From assembly GCA_025529335.1 (NCBI GenBank), contig JAMYHX010000100.1, forward strand, positions 41,745-105,744: DNA of 64,000 bases, written 5' to 3'. The notes under the pieces are model-generated. The model was not told the DNA's origin. It was given only the letters and a program-made list of their open reading frames with translations, and did no database searches. Shown here in pieces: positions 31,703 through 42,130 of the stretch (position 1 is its first letter; the number at the start of each line of letters is the position of its first letter). The DNA comes from Rhizopus sp. PT2906. Lineage: Eukaryota > Mucoromycota > Mucoromycetes > Mucorales > Rhizopodaceae. The translations under genes and the position numbers were made by a program.

Positions 31703-32033
31703 TGATAATGCTCCGAGGGGTCACCAACGCTTACCCCAATGTTAGCTCCGCCTTATATCAGACAAAAACCTTCGCCATTCAGTCAATTCGAACGTGTCTC
31801 ATCCTGTCAGAAATTCAGTCTGACAATCGCAAAAACTTTAGGTACAGACAAGTTCGAACAACCCACATACCCACAAATTTCGTTCAACGTAACGATTATT
31901 AATATATAAAGCTTACTTTTTACAGCATCTCACTAGTATTTATTCTATTATTCACTCTGATATTCATTGTACTTAATAAACTAGTTATGTGTACAGGTAA
32001 TGTGTTTAAGCAGAGACTTTCGCTTTATATTGT

Positions 32034-35000
32034 TTATTTAATTGAATAAACCTGACTTTTAGAGTTTTTAAATAGCTCGTTACGCATAATGGTATCTAAA
32101 TCACTCAGGGCCACCCTTGCTTGATACCGTGTGAGTTCATCAGGATCAGTTTCTTCAATGTACCTTAATGTTCTATATGTTCTCCTTAGACTTTCAGTTG
32201 GGTATTCATAAAGTGTTTGTTGTGCAAGTCCTCGAAAGAGTGATAATATAAGCACAGTAGCAGCTAAAGACAGGATGAGAATGGACTATCTTTTCTTCTT
32301 ATCTTGTAACTCACCTCTTCTAACCTCTGAATTTTTTTCAAAATCGAGTATATTGAGTACCCATTGAACAAGTTCTGGTGTTTGACCGTAAAGCGCTACA
32401 GGACATGTTTGGCAGGCCATTCCCAAGACTGATAAAGCAGAAACACGTAAATGGCTATCTTCATCACGTCTCTCCAGTACGGCTTCTAAAGGATTAAAGA
32501 GTGTATCGACTATATAAGGTTAATGAGCAACGTGTAATGAAAGTCGCATTCGTATTACCATATTTTCCGAGCGCATCACCACACCTCTGAACAGTCTGTA
32601 GTAATGCTTCGCCAATTCTTAATCTATTATCTAACTTTTGGTTTTTATCCTTATAAATGTCACCGAGCTTTTTGATTATGTCATTGCCGTAAGCATCCGT
32701 CATGGCTGACAGACCTTTTACAGCATTCAAGTATATATAACTTCATAGCATATTAGTACAAACATAAGCTATTACAATTATTTCGGTACCTGTCTTCATC
32801 CTGTATTAGTCGAACAAAAATATCCAACAGTTGGCTCAATCCTTCGCCCGAGGACACTAGAGGGTCCTTCGCTAAAGCCATATCTTTAAGAATTCCCATA
32901 CCATGAGCTCTAATGGGCAGTAGATCATCCTGTAGGGACTTCATGGCTTCTCTGTATTTCTCTTTAGACGCCTCTAGTGATGGCTGTTGCTTTCTATTTG
33001 ATATTGTTTGGGCTGATAGATAGGATGTTATGGCCAATAAGAACTCATTAGCTGATTCATGGACAAGTTCCACCGGATGATTCTCTAGCTTCTTCAATGG
33101 TTCCAAACAAGACTTCAAAAGTTGTACTGATTTTTCATCCAGTTCCTCATTTTCTATTTTATAATGTATAAAGCGGGTACTCGCTTTGCTTACTCAAATA
33201 ACTTACCATGCATAACAGCTCTTAGTAGATTAATGGCTAAAATGAGCGATTCCACATCTTCTTCACTCGATAACTCGTCCTCAAGTGCTTCTTTTTCTTC
33301 TTCACTCACTATACGGGTGATATCAGGGAAGCTAGACTTTTCGGTTGTCTTTTCTTTAGTCCCGGTTGTCATCTTGTCAACATATGAGTCAATAATATTA
33401 ATAGCAAAGGAAACAATTTGTGTTGGCTTAGAGAGGATGCTAGGACCTAACTTGTCCAGCATTCCCATGATTAAATTGAGCGTTAAGAGAATTCTAAAGG
33501 AAATCAATAAAGGTGAATCATGAATACTTTAAACTTACATCGTTGGGTCCGTCTTCCTTGCTTGAAGAGAAGAGTATTCATTCAGGAGAAATACAAAAAT
33601 ATCGCCTGATAGGTCCAAATCACCCAATTTTTCAAGAAATTGGACCAAGACATCAGCATTCAGCGGAAGGTCGTTTTTAGCCAACGCCTTTGGTTTTCTA
33701 GGGACATGTTAAAGTTTTGTTAGACACGATTGATGTAGGTTCAAACCTTCTCAGCCGTAGTGTAGCTCCGCCTGAGGGACCAGGTGCAAAATAAGCTACA
33801 CGCTCTCCGCTTATATCGACCTTGTTGAGCAGAATCCGCTTTAATTCACGGACACCATCTGCTGTTGTTGTTATACGAAAATACGTCAGCAGCAGATCAA
33901 GCACTGTTTCTCGTAGTCCTGACTTTGATTGAACTGTAAATTCATACAAATGATACAAACAGGAGATGGAAGAGGACAAACATGTTTGAATCATCAGAGG
34001 TGAAGGCTCTCCGCCTATCATGAGTTTATGTAGCGTTTTGAGTAGATCGGAAAGTACCTCTTCATCTAAAATCACTCTGTCCATCAAATCCTCGTTTGAT
34101 TCATCATATTCTTGTTGATTCCATCCTGACACGAGTGGGTCGACGATTTTATCAACAAGATAGGTCTTTCCGAGCTTCGGATGTTTGGTAATGATCCTAC
34201 CGATAATGAACGTAACAGCTTGACTTGTGGTAGCAGAGACAGTTTCATTTTGCAGTAAAGACAAGAGTTGAGGCGTAATGACGGAATAATAGCTTTCAAT
34301 GGACGTCATTTGTTGAGGAACTGATAAGATTAGCTTAGATATGCTCTCCAGCTGCGCCAGTTGTACTTTAATCATATCATTAACCGAGACAGACTTTACT
34401 TTTTTTGGTTAGGCCTTACATTGTTCTACTTGACCAATGGTAAATTCTAGCACGATAGCAACACCATTTGGTTTCAAGAGTATACGAGATAAAAATCTTC
34501 CACAGATAGTCCTAAGCCAGCTTGGAACAGGATGCAGTGAAGACGTACTGATGAGAGACATCAAGGATTCCATAGCTCTCTGTACATCTGAGCGATCAAA
34601 TAACCACATAAACATTCGAGCACACTTGTCTCTTTTCTCCCTAGGCAACCCTACTTCCTTTTTGGCACTAGAAAGTAAATGACCTGGTGTCATTGGTAGT
34701 TCATTTTCTAGTGTGTCTGTATCACTAACAGAAGCTCGAATCTCAGTGGCAGGTACATAAGCTAGTTCCAAGATAGCAGCATATAGATCAGTCAAGTGTC
34801 TGGTCATCAATATGGATGCAACTGTTGTATAACCCTTTGATTCGGGAACCTTTTCACTTTGAGCAATGAGATCGACTAGAGGAGTGACAAGATCATAAAG
34901 ATCGTGTAATGCCTTGGTTGATACCTGCTTTGTTTGCTCTTCATCCTCATCGTTTGCGAATATTTCTAGATGATGATAAGTTATATATGCATATATGTAT

Positions 35001-35508
35001 ATGTTTTCTACCTTGATTTGTATAACCTGATTTGACTCGTTTAGACAAAGGTAATCCAACGCCAGGTAAAAGACAAGGATAAAATCCCCAAGAGACGACA
35101 ATTTCAAGTAATGTATGTATCAATCGAAGGTCGCGCACACCTAAAAAGTCTTTATCGCTTTCATCTACAATAAATAGTCAACATATATTTCTCATATCTG
35201 GTCTCTATTCTAACCTTTTGAATGACTACACAAATTTAATAATGATTCTTGTATGCTTATTAAAAGTCTTAAACAGTGCTTAACAAAACTAGATTTGGGT
35301 TCGTCTTTATTTGATTCTAATTCGAGATCTTGAAGTCTGCTTGTCAAGATGTCTTTGATCGATCCTTTTTCTTTTTTTATTGTTTTAATTAGAGTGTTTT
35401 TATATAAAAGAAATAAGCAAAAAAAAAACCTTCTTTTGGTTCTAGTTTTTGACCAACTAGTTTATAAGCTTGAGACAAGCACTCATTTAATTGTTCATTC
35501 TTTGACAT
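32034..35508 (-). CDS. RTP1: RNA polymerase II assembly factor Rtp1 / TANGO6-like
   Basis: Eleven exons: complement(join(32034..32263,32315..32509,32559..32740,32790..33153,33207..33493,33539..33697,33747..34365,34420..34965,35012..35164,35215..35364,35430..35508)), 987 residues, about the size of yeast Rtp1. The protein is almost entirely alpha-helical repeat (HEAT/ARM type). Recognisable family blocks are FYPCLLPGVGLPLSKR near residue 105, SWLRTICGRFLSRILLKPNG at about 290, and the C-terminal RTP1 blocks around PIRAHGMGILKDMA and LRVSALSVLGMACQ. Rtp1 helps import and assembly of RNA polymerase II with the R2TP system, and human TANGO6 was found in a Golgi-organisation screen. All eleven exons keep frame. 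The first intron has a T-rich donor (GTTTTT). Confidence 0.85.
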
Positions 35509-36152
35509 TTTAAAGTGGAAAAAAAAAAAAAAAAAAAGAAAGACTAGGAATAAATTTTCACTCAGACACATCTCAAGTTGATTTCCACTCAAATCCATCC
35601 CAAAGTCAAGTAATCTGTGCATTCTAGGTTAGATTTCTCTAAGTAGTTCTGTGTCATGATCAATCAATCACATGTATATGAGTGTAAATAGAAGCAATGA
35701 TACATAGAATATACATTTATGCCGCAATGCTATCTATTTCAAGTACTCTTCAGGTACAACCTGTCTGCTCTTATTTTAAACTCAGAGATTCTTGTTCATG
35801 CCAAAGATGATCAACCCTTTCATCACTTTAAAACACAAGTTACGCCAAGCTGTGAGCTATGCAAAGAACTGTGTCATTTATTTATAGTCTACACTTTATT
35901 CAGAAATTATTCACACACTAATAGGAAAATGATAATTGCAGATAAAAATAATAATAAAAGAAAGCCGATCAGAAGTAAAAAGAAATGATTAGTAAATCAG
36001 TTATTTGCTATTAAGAGCTGACCACATTTATCAAAAATATCAAGCTCATTTTATGTATTAAATGCTGTCTTTTTTAATATTGAAAAAAAGTCTACCTTTT
36101 TTGTTTGCCATATGACGATTATAAGCTATCCAATAGAAGCAATTGAATTTAT
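35509..36152. other. Intergenic, no gene seen
   Basis: About 640 bp. A long A run sits directly upstream of the RTP1 start (35519-35537). The rest is AT-rich without open frames that have partners or motifs. Confidence 0.4.
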
Positions 36153-37120
36153 TTATGCACAAGACATCCAAATACGGGTCTTGTATATTTTAAATAGTTC
36201 ACGAACCAAGTCTCGAAAGTCAATCCGTTCGGAAGCATGAAAATAAAAGGTAAGCTTACGACGATCCCATTGATACTCTGCATCTATCACTTTCATCTTT
36301 AAATTCTTTTGTTTGATCTTCCATTGACAAATAGCCAAAGCCTTTTGTTCTTCTTGTTCTTTTGTCAAGTAGTTCTCTATGTCTACATTACTTGCTTTAC
36401 AATATAACTGTTTGATATATTTATCTGTTACTTTTCTCTTTTCTACTATATCAATCACTTTTCCCATATCAAATCCTCTATCGCCTTCTACAACCACGTA
36501 GTCATTCACTTTTATATTTTCATGCTTATTCAAATAAAAGTAATCATTTCGATTCAACTTGAATTGAACTTGATATATTTCATTACTCTTTACTTGATGT
36601 ATAGGTATCCCTTTTCCTAACTGTTGAACATTCGCACTCACTGATGTAGGATTGATCACTACTGGTTCCTGAAAGGGCGGTGTAGGTGGTCGATAGGCAC
36701 CTTCTTGTCTATATGTGAAGATTAATACCACTTTATTATTATTATTATTACTATTTTTTACCTATATACAAAATCATACTCTGTTGATACCATCGAATGT
36801 CTTTTCTGTAAACCTTTTCTTGGTTGAAAATAGTCTTCTAAAGCTGCGGCAGTTGTATAAGGGATCATACTATTACTTCGTTGACGAACTACTGAATCCT
36901 CATTTGTCTTCCAGATGGAATCTCCACTGTTCCAAAGGGGGTGCCAGCTACTGGCTTGTGTACCACCTATACTAGAAGAGCGACTTGGTAAGAGAAATGA
37001 TTCCTTTCCAATAGGCGGAGAAGGAAGTAGAGGTGATATGCGGTCTGTGCTGAAGACTTGATTGATATAAGGAACCTCTTCCATTGACTTCTTTTCCTCC
37101 ATCCAATTTAATTCATTCAT
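36153..37120 (-). CDS. PSP1 C-terminal domain protein
   Basis: The model is complement(join(36153..36708,36762..37120)), 304 residues. The first 170 residues are disordered and rich in Ser and Pro. The PSP1 domain covers about 195-300: YQVQFKLNRNDYFYL, NDYVVVEGDRGFDMGKV, then KQLYCKASNVDIENYLTKE and the C-terminal RKLTFYFHASERIDFRDLV. This domain is shared between bacterial YaaT-type proteins and fungal Psp1, a high-copy suppressor linked to DNA polymerase alpha mutants and to P-bodies. Its biochemical role is not settled. In the intron an ATT trinucleotide repeat is visible. Confidence 0.85.
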
Positions 37121-37280
37121 GATTTTATAATAAACAAAAGGTAAATAAAAGAGAAAAAGAGGGAAAAAATATTGTGTGATTTTTTATGCAAGCTTAAAAA
37201 GGTAACACACAGATTTTTACAATTTATCAACACAAAAAGCAAAGGTATTGTTATACCTTGTTCTTTATTATACGAGTAAT

Positions 37281-38695
37281 TTAAAGATCCTTCTTGAGAG
37301 TACCCATGAATTGATGCTTTTCGGCAGGTGTTTGGAAGCGACCATGGCCGAACTTGGAAGAAGTATCGATGAACTTGAGGGTGACCTTTTCGAGAGCGGA
37401 ACGCTTGGTGTGAACAGTCAAGGACTTACGAAGAGTGATGACACGCTTCTTGGAACCAGCACAACAACCCTTGATCATGACAAAGTCTTCATTAACTTCA
37501 CCATAGTGAGGGAAACCACCCATAGGGGTAATCTTCTTTTCGGTCAAGTCGTATTCAGTAGTACCAGACTTGGCGTCAGCACCCTTGGCAATACGGTAAA
37601 TCTTCTTGTTGATTTCAGTACGGCGGTGGTAACCACGTTGACCAGCACGAGCAACAGAGTACATGACACGAGAAGGATGCCAGGCACCAATACAGGCAAC
37701 CTTACGGAGACCACGGTGAGTCTTACGAGGCAACTTCTTGGTACCCCAACGGTGGGTGACACCTTCGAAACCGTGACCCTTGGTAGTAGCGATGATATCA
37801 ATCATTTCATCTTGTTCGAAAACGGAGCCAACAGTGACTTCCTTTTCAAAGTGTTCACGGGCCCAATCAACCTTTTGTTCGACGGAACCACCGTTCAATT
37901 GAATTTCCATGATGTGAGCCTTACGTTGGTTAAGCTTGGCCTTGGAGATTTGGGTGTGAGCAATGACACGGACAACGGAACAGTACTTCTTGATACGTTC
38001 TAATTCACGGTTGATGTCCTTGGCACCTTCAGCATACTTGGCAGCATACTTGGTGAAAGCCTTCTTCTTGGAGCGGTACCAGTTCTTGTAGAATCTACGC
38101 TTGGCTTCTTCAGAAAGGTGTTCAGCCCAGACAGTGGTCAAGGAACGGAGACCACGAGGGGTTTCGACGTAACCGACAACACCAACAATGACCATAGCAG
38201 GGGCTTCGATAACAGTGACGGCTTCGACGATTTCCTTCTTGTGCATCTCTGCAAAAGATGATTAGAGCTGAAGTGATTGATCTATTGTATAGATACTTAC
38301 TGGAACCAGGACGTTCGAGGTCACGAACGATGTGAGTCATACCAGCCTTGTAACCCATGAAGGCAGTCAAGTGGACGGGCTTCTTTTGATCGTCCTTGGG
38401 GTAAGCCTTGACACGACCACGGTGAGATCTAGTTCTCTTACGAGGGCCAAAACCCAAGTGACCATGACGAGGAGCTATAGAATGTATATTAGTTATTTCT
38501 TCTATTGGGTCATTGTGTGATCATACCCTCAAACTTTCTAAATTATCCAAGATTGAATTATAAAATGGTTAGTTGAAATCTGTAATGTTGTTGTTGTTGT
38601 TTAGTGAATTGTTTGGCTTATTTACCTGTGGGACTATAGTAGAATAGGTTAGTATACGTTATTAGATAGATGGATGGATGATTATCATTTACCAT
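37281..38695 (-). CDS. RPL3: Ribosomal protein L3 (uL3)
   Basis: The model is complement(join(37281..38248,38301..38474,38527..38537,38626..38633,38693..38695)), 387 residues, exactly the yeast length. The first exon contributes only the ATG, then come an 8-nt exon (38626-38633) and an 11-nt exon (38527-38537). Together they code MSHRKFE and join to APRHGHLGFGPRKR. Further hallmarks are the HLTAFMGYKAGMTHI loop, KGHGFEGVTHRWGTKKLPRK and HPSRVMYSVARAGQ. uL3 sits at the peptidyl transferase centre of the large subunit. Codon use is clearly more biased than in the neighbours (AAG, GTC, CGT), as expected of a very highly expressed gene. The antisense open frame over this gene is an artefact of that bias. 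Confidence 0.95.
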
Positions 38696-38899
38696 CTCTG
38701 TTTATATGAATGAAAAAAGAGACGGATACACTGTCATTCATTTCCACCTTATCTCTACTGTCTGCTCTTCTTTTTGGTTTTGTCTCCCGACGAGCGTAGT
38801 TTGAATCAAGAGTGTCATCATCATCATGTGGAGTTTCAAACATAGTTTTGTCTTGAAACGCTTTCTTGCGCCCTTTTTATTCCCTTTTGAACATACAAG
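38696..38899. promoter_or_regulatory. Divergent promoter between RPL3 and VMA10
   Basis: The two start codons point away from each other, 204 bp apart. The interval must hold both promoters and both 5' UTRs. It contains T-rich and A-rich tracts and an ATCATCATCATG repeat near 38820, but no motif I can name with confidence. Confidence 0.6.
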
Positions 38900-39426
38900 A
38901 TGGTAATGACAATGCATGAACAGTTTTTAGGTCAATAGGCTTACTTTTTCAAATTATAGTCTGTCTCTAATTCCCAAGGTATTAACACTCTTTTGGATGC
39001 TGAACGTGAAGCAGCCAAGATTGTTCAAAAAGCAAAACAGTGTAAGTTGTATCACTTTTAAACGTTTCTATCTCCCTCTTATATATTATACACTAGACCG
39101 TGTTCAACGCGCAAAAGAAGCTCGTTCAGAAGCTGCTAAAGAGATTGAAAATATCAAGGCACAAAAAAATGAGGAATACCAAAACTTTATTGCACAGGTA
39201 TGTTTATTTCGGACCATTCTGACGTATTCTATAATATATTGATCATCCCCTTGATTAGAACTCTGGACAATCCGATCAAAGCCTTGGTAAAGTAGATGAA
39301 GAGACTGAAGCCAAGATTCAAGAAATTCGAAAGGCTGCAGCTGAAAAGAAACAAGATGCTATTGAGTTGATGTTGAAGTCTATTGTTTCCGTTGATCCTA
39401 AACCCCACGTTAATGCTCGTGCCTAA
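38900..39426 (+). CDS. VMA10: V-ATPase subunit G (Vma10)
   Basis: The model is join(38900..38902,38960..39041,39097..39197,39259..39426), 117 residues. The first exon is the ATG alone, spliced in phase 0 to TCTGTCTCTAATTCC. The N-terminus has the family signature INTLLDAEREAAKIVQKAK and RVQRAKEARSEA. The rest is a long charged helix ending in PKPHVNARA. Subunit G forms the peripheral stalk with subunit E, linking V1 to V0 of the vacuolar proton pump. Length and sequence are normal. The start-codon-only exon mirrors that of RPL3 across the shared promoter. Confidence 0.92.
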
Positions 39427-39799
39427 GTCCCATATAAACTAATAAATAGGTTATTACATAAAGGCGCCTTTATTGTTTATTTAAAGAAAAAAGTTATTTT
39501 TGTTTGAACGATAATATGTATACATAAAATAAAGAAAAAAAGGGGGAACATACAATAAAACTATACAAACATATATAAAGAGATTGAATTGACATAAAGT
39601 TGTGGCAGTATACAAACATATTAAGAGGGAAATATATAAAAAGATGTATAGGTATATATATATATAGTATATAGTATATAGTATATAGAGAGTAAGTAAA
39701 GAAAGGAAAAAAGAAGGGGTATATATATGTGAATATATACGTGTATATGAATATATATATGTATAAAAAGGAAAGTAATAATAAAGGAAGGTAAAATAC
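39427..39799. repeat. AT-rich intergenic with TATAGTATA-type repeats
   Basis: About 370 bp. Near 39650-39690 the unit AGTATAT recurs, and 39720-39765 is a degenerate TATATG/TA run. No gene seen. Confidence 0.5.
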
Positions 39800-41293
39800 T
39801 TAGCGAGAAATCGGTGGGTTATGAACTAGATCTTCAGGTCCCTTCAGGAGACTGATCACTACAGCGGCAGAGAGTACACTCAGGAATCGACACCATTGTA
39901 AGGTGGAGAGTGTGGCTTTATACATTATGCTGTGAACAGGTCGAATAAGACTGGAGCGTTTCTGTCGTTGTTGCTCTTGCTGGCGAAGTTCATGCATCGT
40001 GCTTTCTATCTCCGAAAAGGGGCGACGGCAAAGATCAGGATTTCGAAGCAGCAGATAGAGGTCCTCGCGGAATCCATCGTCATCACCGGTCTGCTCGACA
40101 CAGTCCAAAAAACTCATGGCTTCATCCAAAACATTACGTTCGGGATAGAGACGGGTACTCATGTAACGAGACTGCAAGGTCCAAATGTCTGGGCTATGTC
40201 TGTCTTGGCTATCAAAGCTGCGTTCTGTCTCAGGATAGTATTCATAATAGTCACCTGATGGTACCAATGGATGACGTTGTTCGGGGGCATTGGAAAGTTT
40301 AAGGCTTGACAGATTGGACGATACAGATGAAAGGGCATCATCAGTCATACGATGTAAGAATTCCTTTCGGCGTTGACGGCGTCTCCAGGCCAATGCTGCC
40401 ATATTACCTCCTTGAGAGGGCAGAGGTGTTCGAGGCTCTTGTCCATCACAGTAGACGCTTCCACAGAAGCTACCAGCACGAAAACTACGTTTACCAGCGA
40501 GATCATAGAATGGGTCTTGTTCGTCCTCTTCATCATAATCATCCTCGTCAGCAGTACAGAGCACGCGACGACGATGCCAGTCGCTCTGGTCTTCTTGCTC
40601 GGAACAAGTGTCGTCCATGTGAGCAGCGGTCAGACTGGCACTGATGACACTCTCTTGATAGCGACGCTTGTGATGCTTGACTCGCCTGCGTCTTTTTTCC
40701 TTTTTTTGTTGATGAATATGCTGATATACGATTTGAGCCTTTTGCTTGGACTCTGTGAATGATTCGCTACTGACGCTAGTAGCTCGTGTGCTTGCGCGAG
40801 AACTACCTCCAAAGATAGAAGGCATGATAGAAAGAGAAGAGAGTCTAGACATGGAGAGGGCTGTAAAGGGAGAAGAAGATGATTCGTTCATATCCTCTGA
40901 TGTCTCACTCGAGATCGTCACAGTTGCTGATGCTGGCTGAAAGAATTGATCAAGATCGAATTTATGAGATTCCAATCTTTTCTCCAATACATCCATTTGT
41001 CTATTCATCCTTTGGACGCCTTCTTCAGATGCATCTTCTGGCATATTAGTGATGGAGGCCATAGTGGCAGATGTATCAACACGAATGGTTTCCAATTGAG
41101 CCTGACAATGAATCAATTGACGCATGATGTCTTGAAGCTTTTCTTCCAATAATCTACGACGAAGGCGAGTAGTTGCACGCTGAATTAACTGCTTTCTGGA
41201 TTCTTCATGAATAGACCATGAAGTATATTTTTGTTGATCGTCATCCTCTTCAGGATGATGAGACCAGGTATCTTCATTCATCATCATCATCAT
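39800..41293 (-). CDS. Large protein of unknown function with basic and acidic low-complexity tracts
   Basis: A single exon of 497 residues. It starts with five ATG codons in a row (41279-41293); any could be used. Residues 25-65 and 85-115 are predicted coiled coil (TRLRRRLLEEKLQDIMRQL). A serine-rich region follows at 125-180, a basic patch (KKEKRRRRVKHHKRR) near 205, then acidic stretches (DEDDYDEEDEQD). The C-terminal third is mixed and helical, ending in a hydrophobic stretch (FLSVLSAAVVISLLKG) that could be a membrane anchor at about 475. I recognise no domain. The open frame is far longer than chance and codon use looks host-like, so the gene is real. Confidence 0.65.
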   Translation of the reverse strand: MMMMMNEDTWSHHPEEDDDQQKYTSWSIHEESRKQLIQRATTRLRRRLLEEKLQDIMRQLIHCQAQLETIRVDTSATMASITNMPEDASEEGVQRMNRQMDVLEKRLESHKFDLDQFFQPASATVTISSETSEDMNESSSSPFTALSMSRLSSLSIMPSIFGGSSRASTRATSVSSESFTESKQKAQIVYQHIHQQKKEKRRRRVKHHKRRYQESVISASLTAAHMDDTCSEQEDQSDWHRRRVLCTADEDDYDEEDEQDPFYDLAGKRSFRAGSFCGSVYCDGQEPRTPLPSQGGNMAALAWRRRQRRKEFLHRMTDDALSSVSSNLSSLKLSNAPEQRHPLVPSGDYYEYYPETERSFDSQDRHSPDIWTLQSRYMSTRLYPERNVLDEAMSFLDCVEQTGDDDGFREDLYLLLRNPDLCRRPFSEIESTMHELRQQEQQRQKRSSLIRPVHSIMYKATLSTLQWCRFLSVLSAAVVISLLKGPEDLVHNPPISR

Positions 41294-42130
41294 TCTAAAT
41301 AAATGTACATAAGTTCAAGTCCAACCTTAACCCCCTTTCAACTCCTTGAGCAATTCCCCACACATAAAAAATCATTCCAACGTACCAAATAATGACTTGT
41401 TAAGATTTAATAATAACAATAAAAAAAATAAGAAGAAAGAAAACGAATAAAAATAAGAAACAAAGAAAAGAAAAGAAACAAAGAAAAGAAAAGAAAAAAA
41501 AAAGTAGAGAAAAGAAAAAGAGAAAGAATAAGAAAAGGAATTATATATAAAAGAGAGAGAAAGAAAGGAACCTTCTGCTCCTCCTCCCCCTTGAATGGAA
41601 TTATATTTAACTATTTATACATGCACACATATATACATATATATATTTGTATGTATAAATAATATATTTATACAAATCTCTTCAATTGGACCAATCTTTA
41701 CAGCAACAGTTTATTAAGTATTCTGGGGTCATATGTTTATATGGTTCGGTGGATTTGTTTGTCTCCACACATTTGCATACGGGATAGACCCAATTAAAAG
41801 ACCGAGAAACACGTTTTTTTATATATCTATTATTATTGTACCCCACATCAATGTTTGATCCACCTTTAGAAAGAAGAAAAGAAGGGTGGTGATACTAAGG
41901 ATGAACTGTCATCTCCCATTTCTGTGTTGCCCCTTAATACATACTTATAAGAAAAAAAAAAGTTTGACAACATTTATATATATAAAAAAAAGTGGTTGGG
42001 GATTAAGGAGTCAAAATAGGATATAAACATGTATTTACACATCAATGTGCACTGATATTTAAACCTTTTGTGCAGCATTCCTAAGAGTAGATAGTAGTTA
42101 ATATCGTAGCTTTCTAATCAAGATCGACAC
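41294..42130. other. Intergenic with purine-rich tracts
   Basis: About 840 bp. A (AAAGA)n-like purine tract runs from about 41420 to 41560. AT-rich runs follow. No gene seen. Confidence 0.5.

Noticed and set aside
37248..38003. 251-codon open frame antisense to RPL3
   Set aside because: It is the mirror of strong codon bias in RPL3, which is certain from homology and exact length.
40306..40762. Plus-strand ORFs over the 39.8-41.3 kb gene
   Set aside because: Antisense shadows of one long continuous minus-strand frame.
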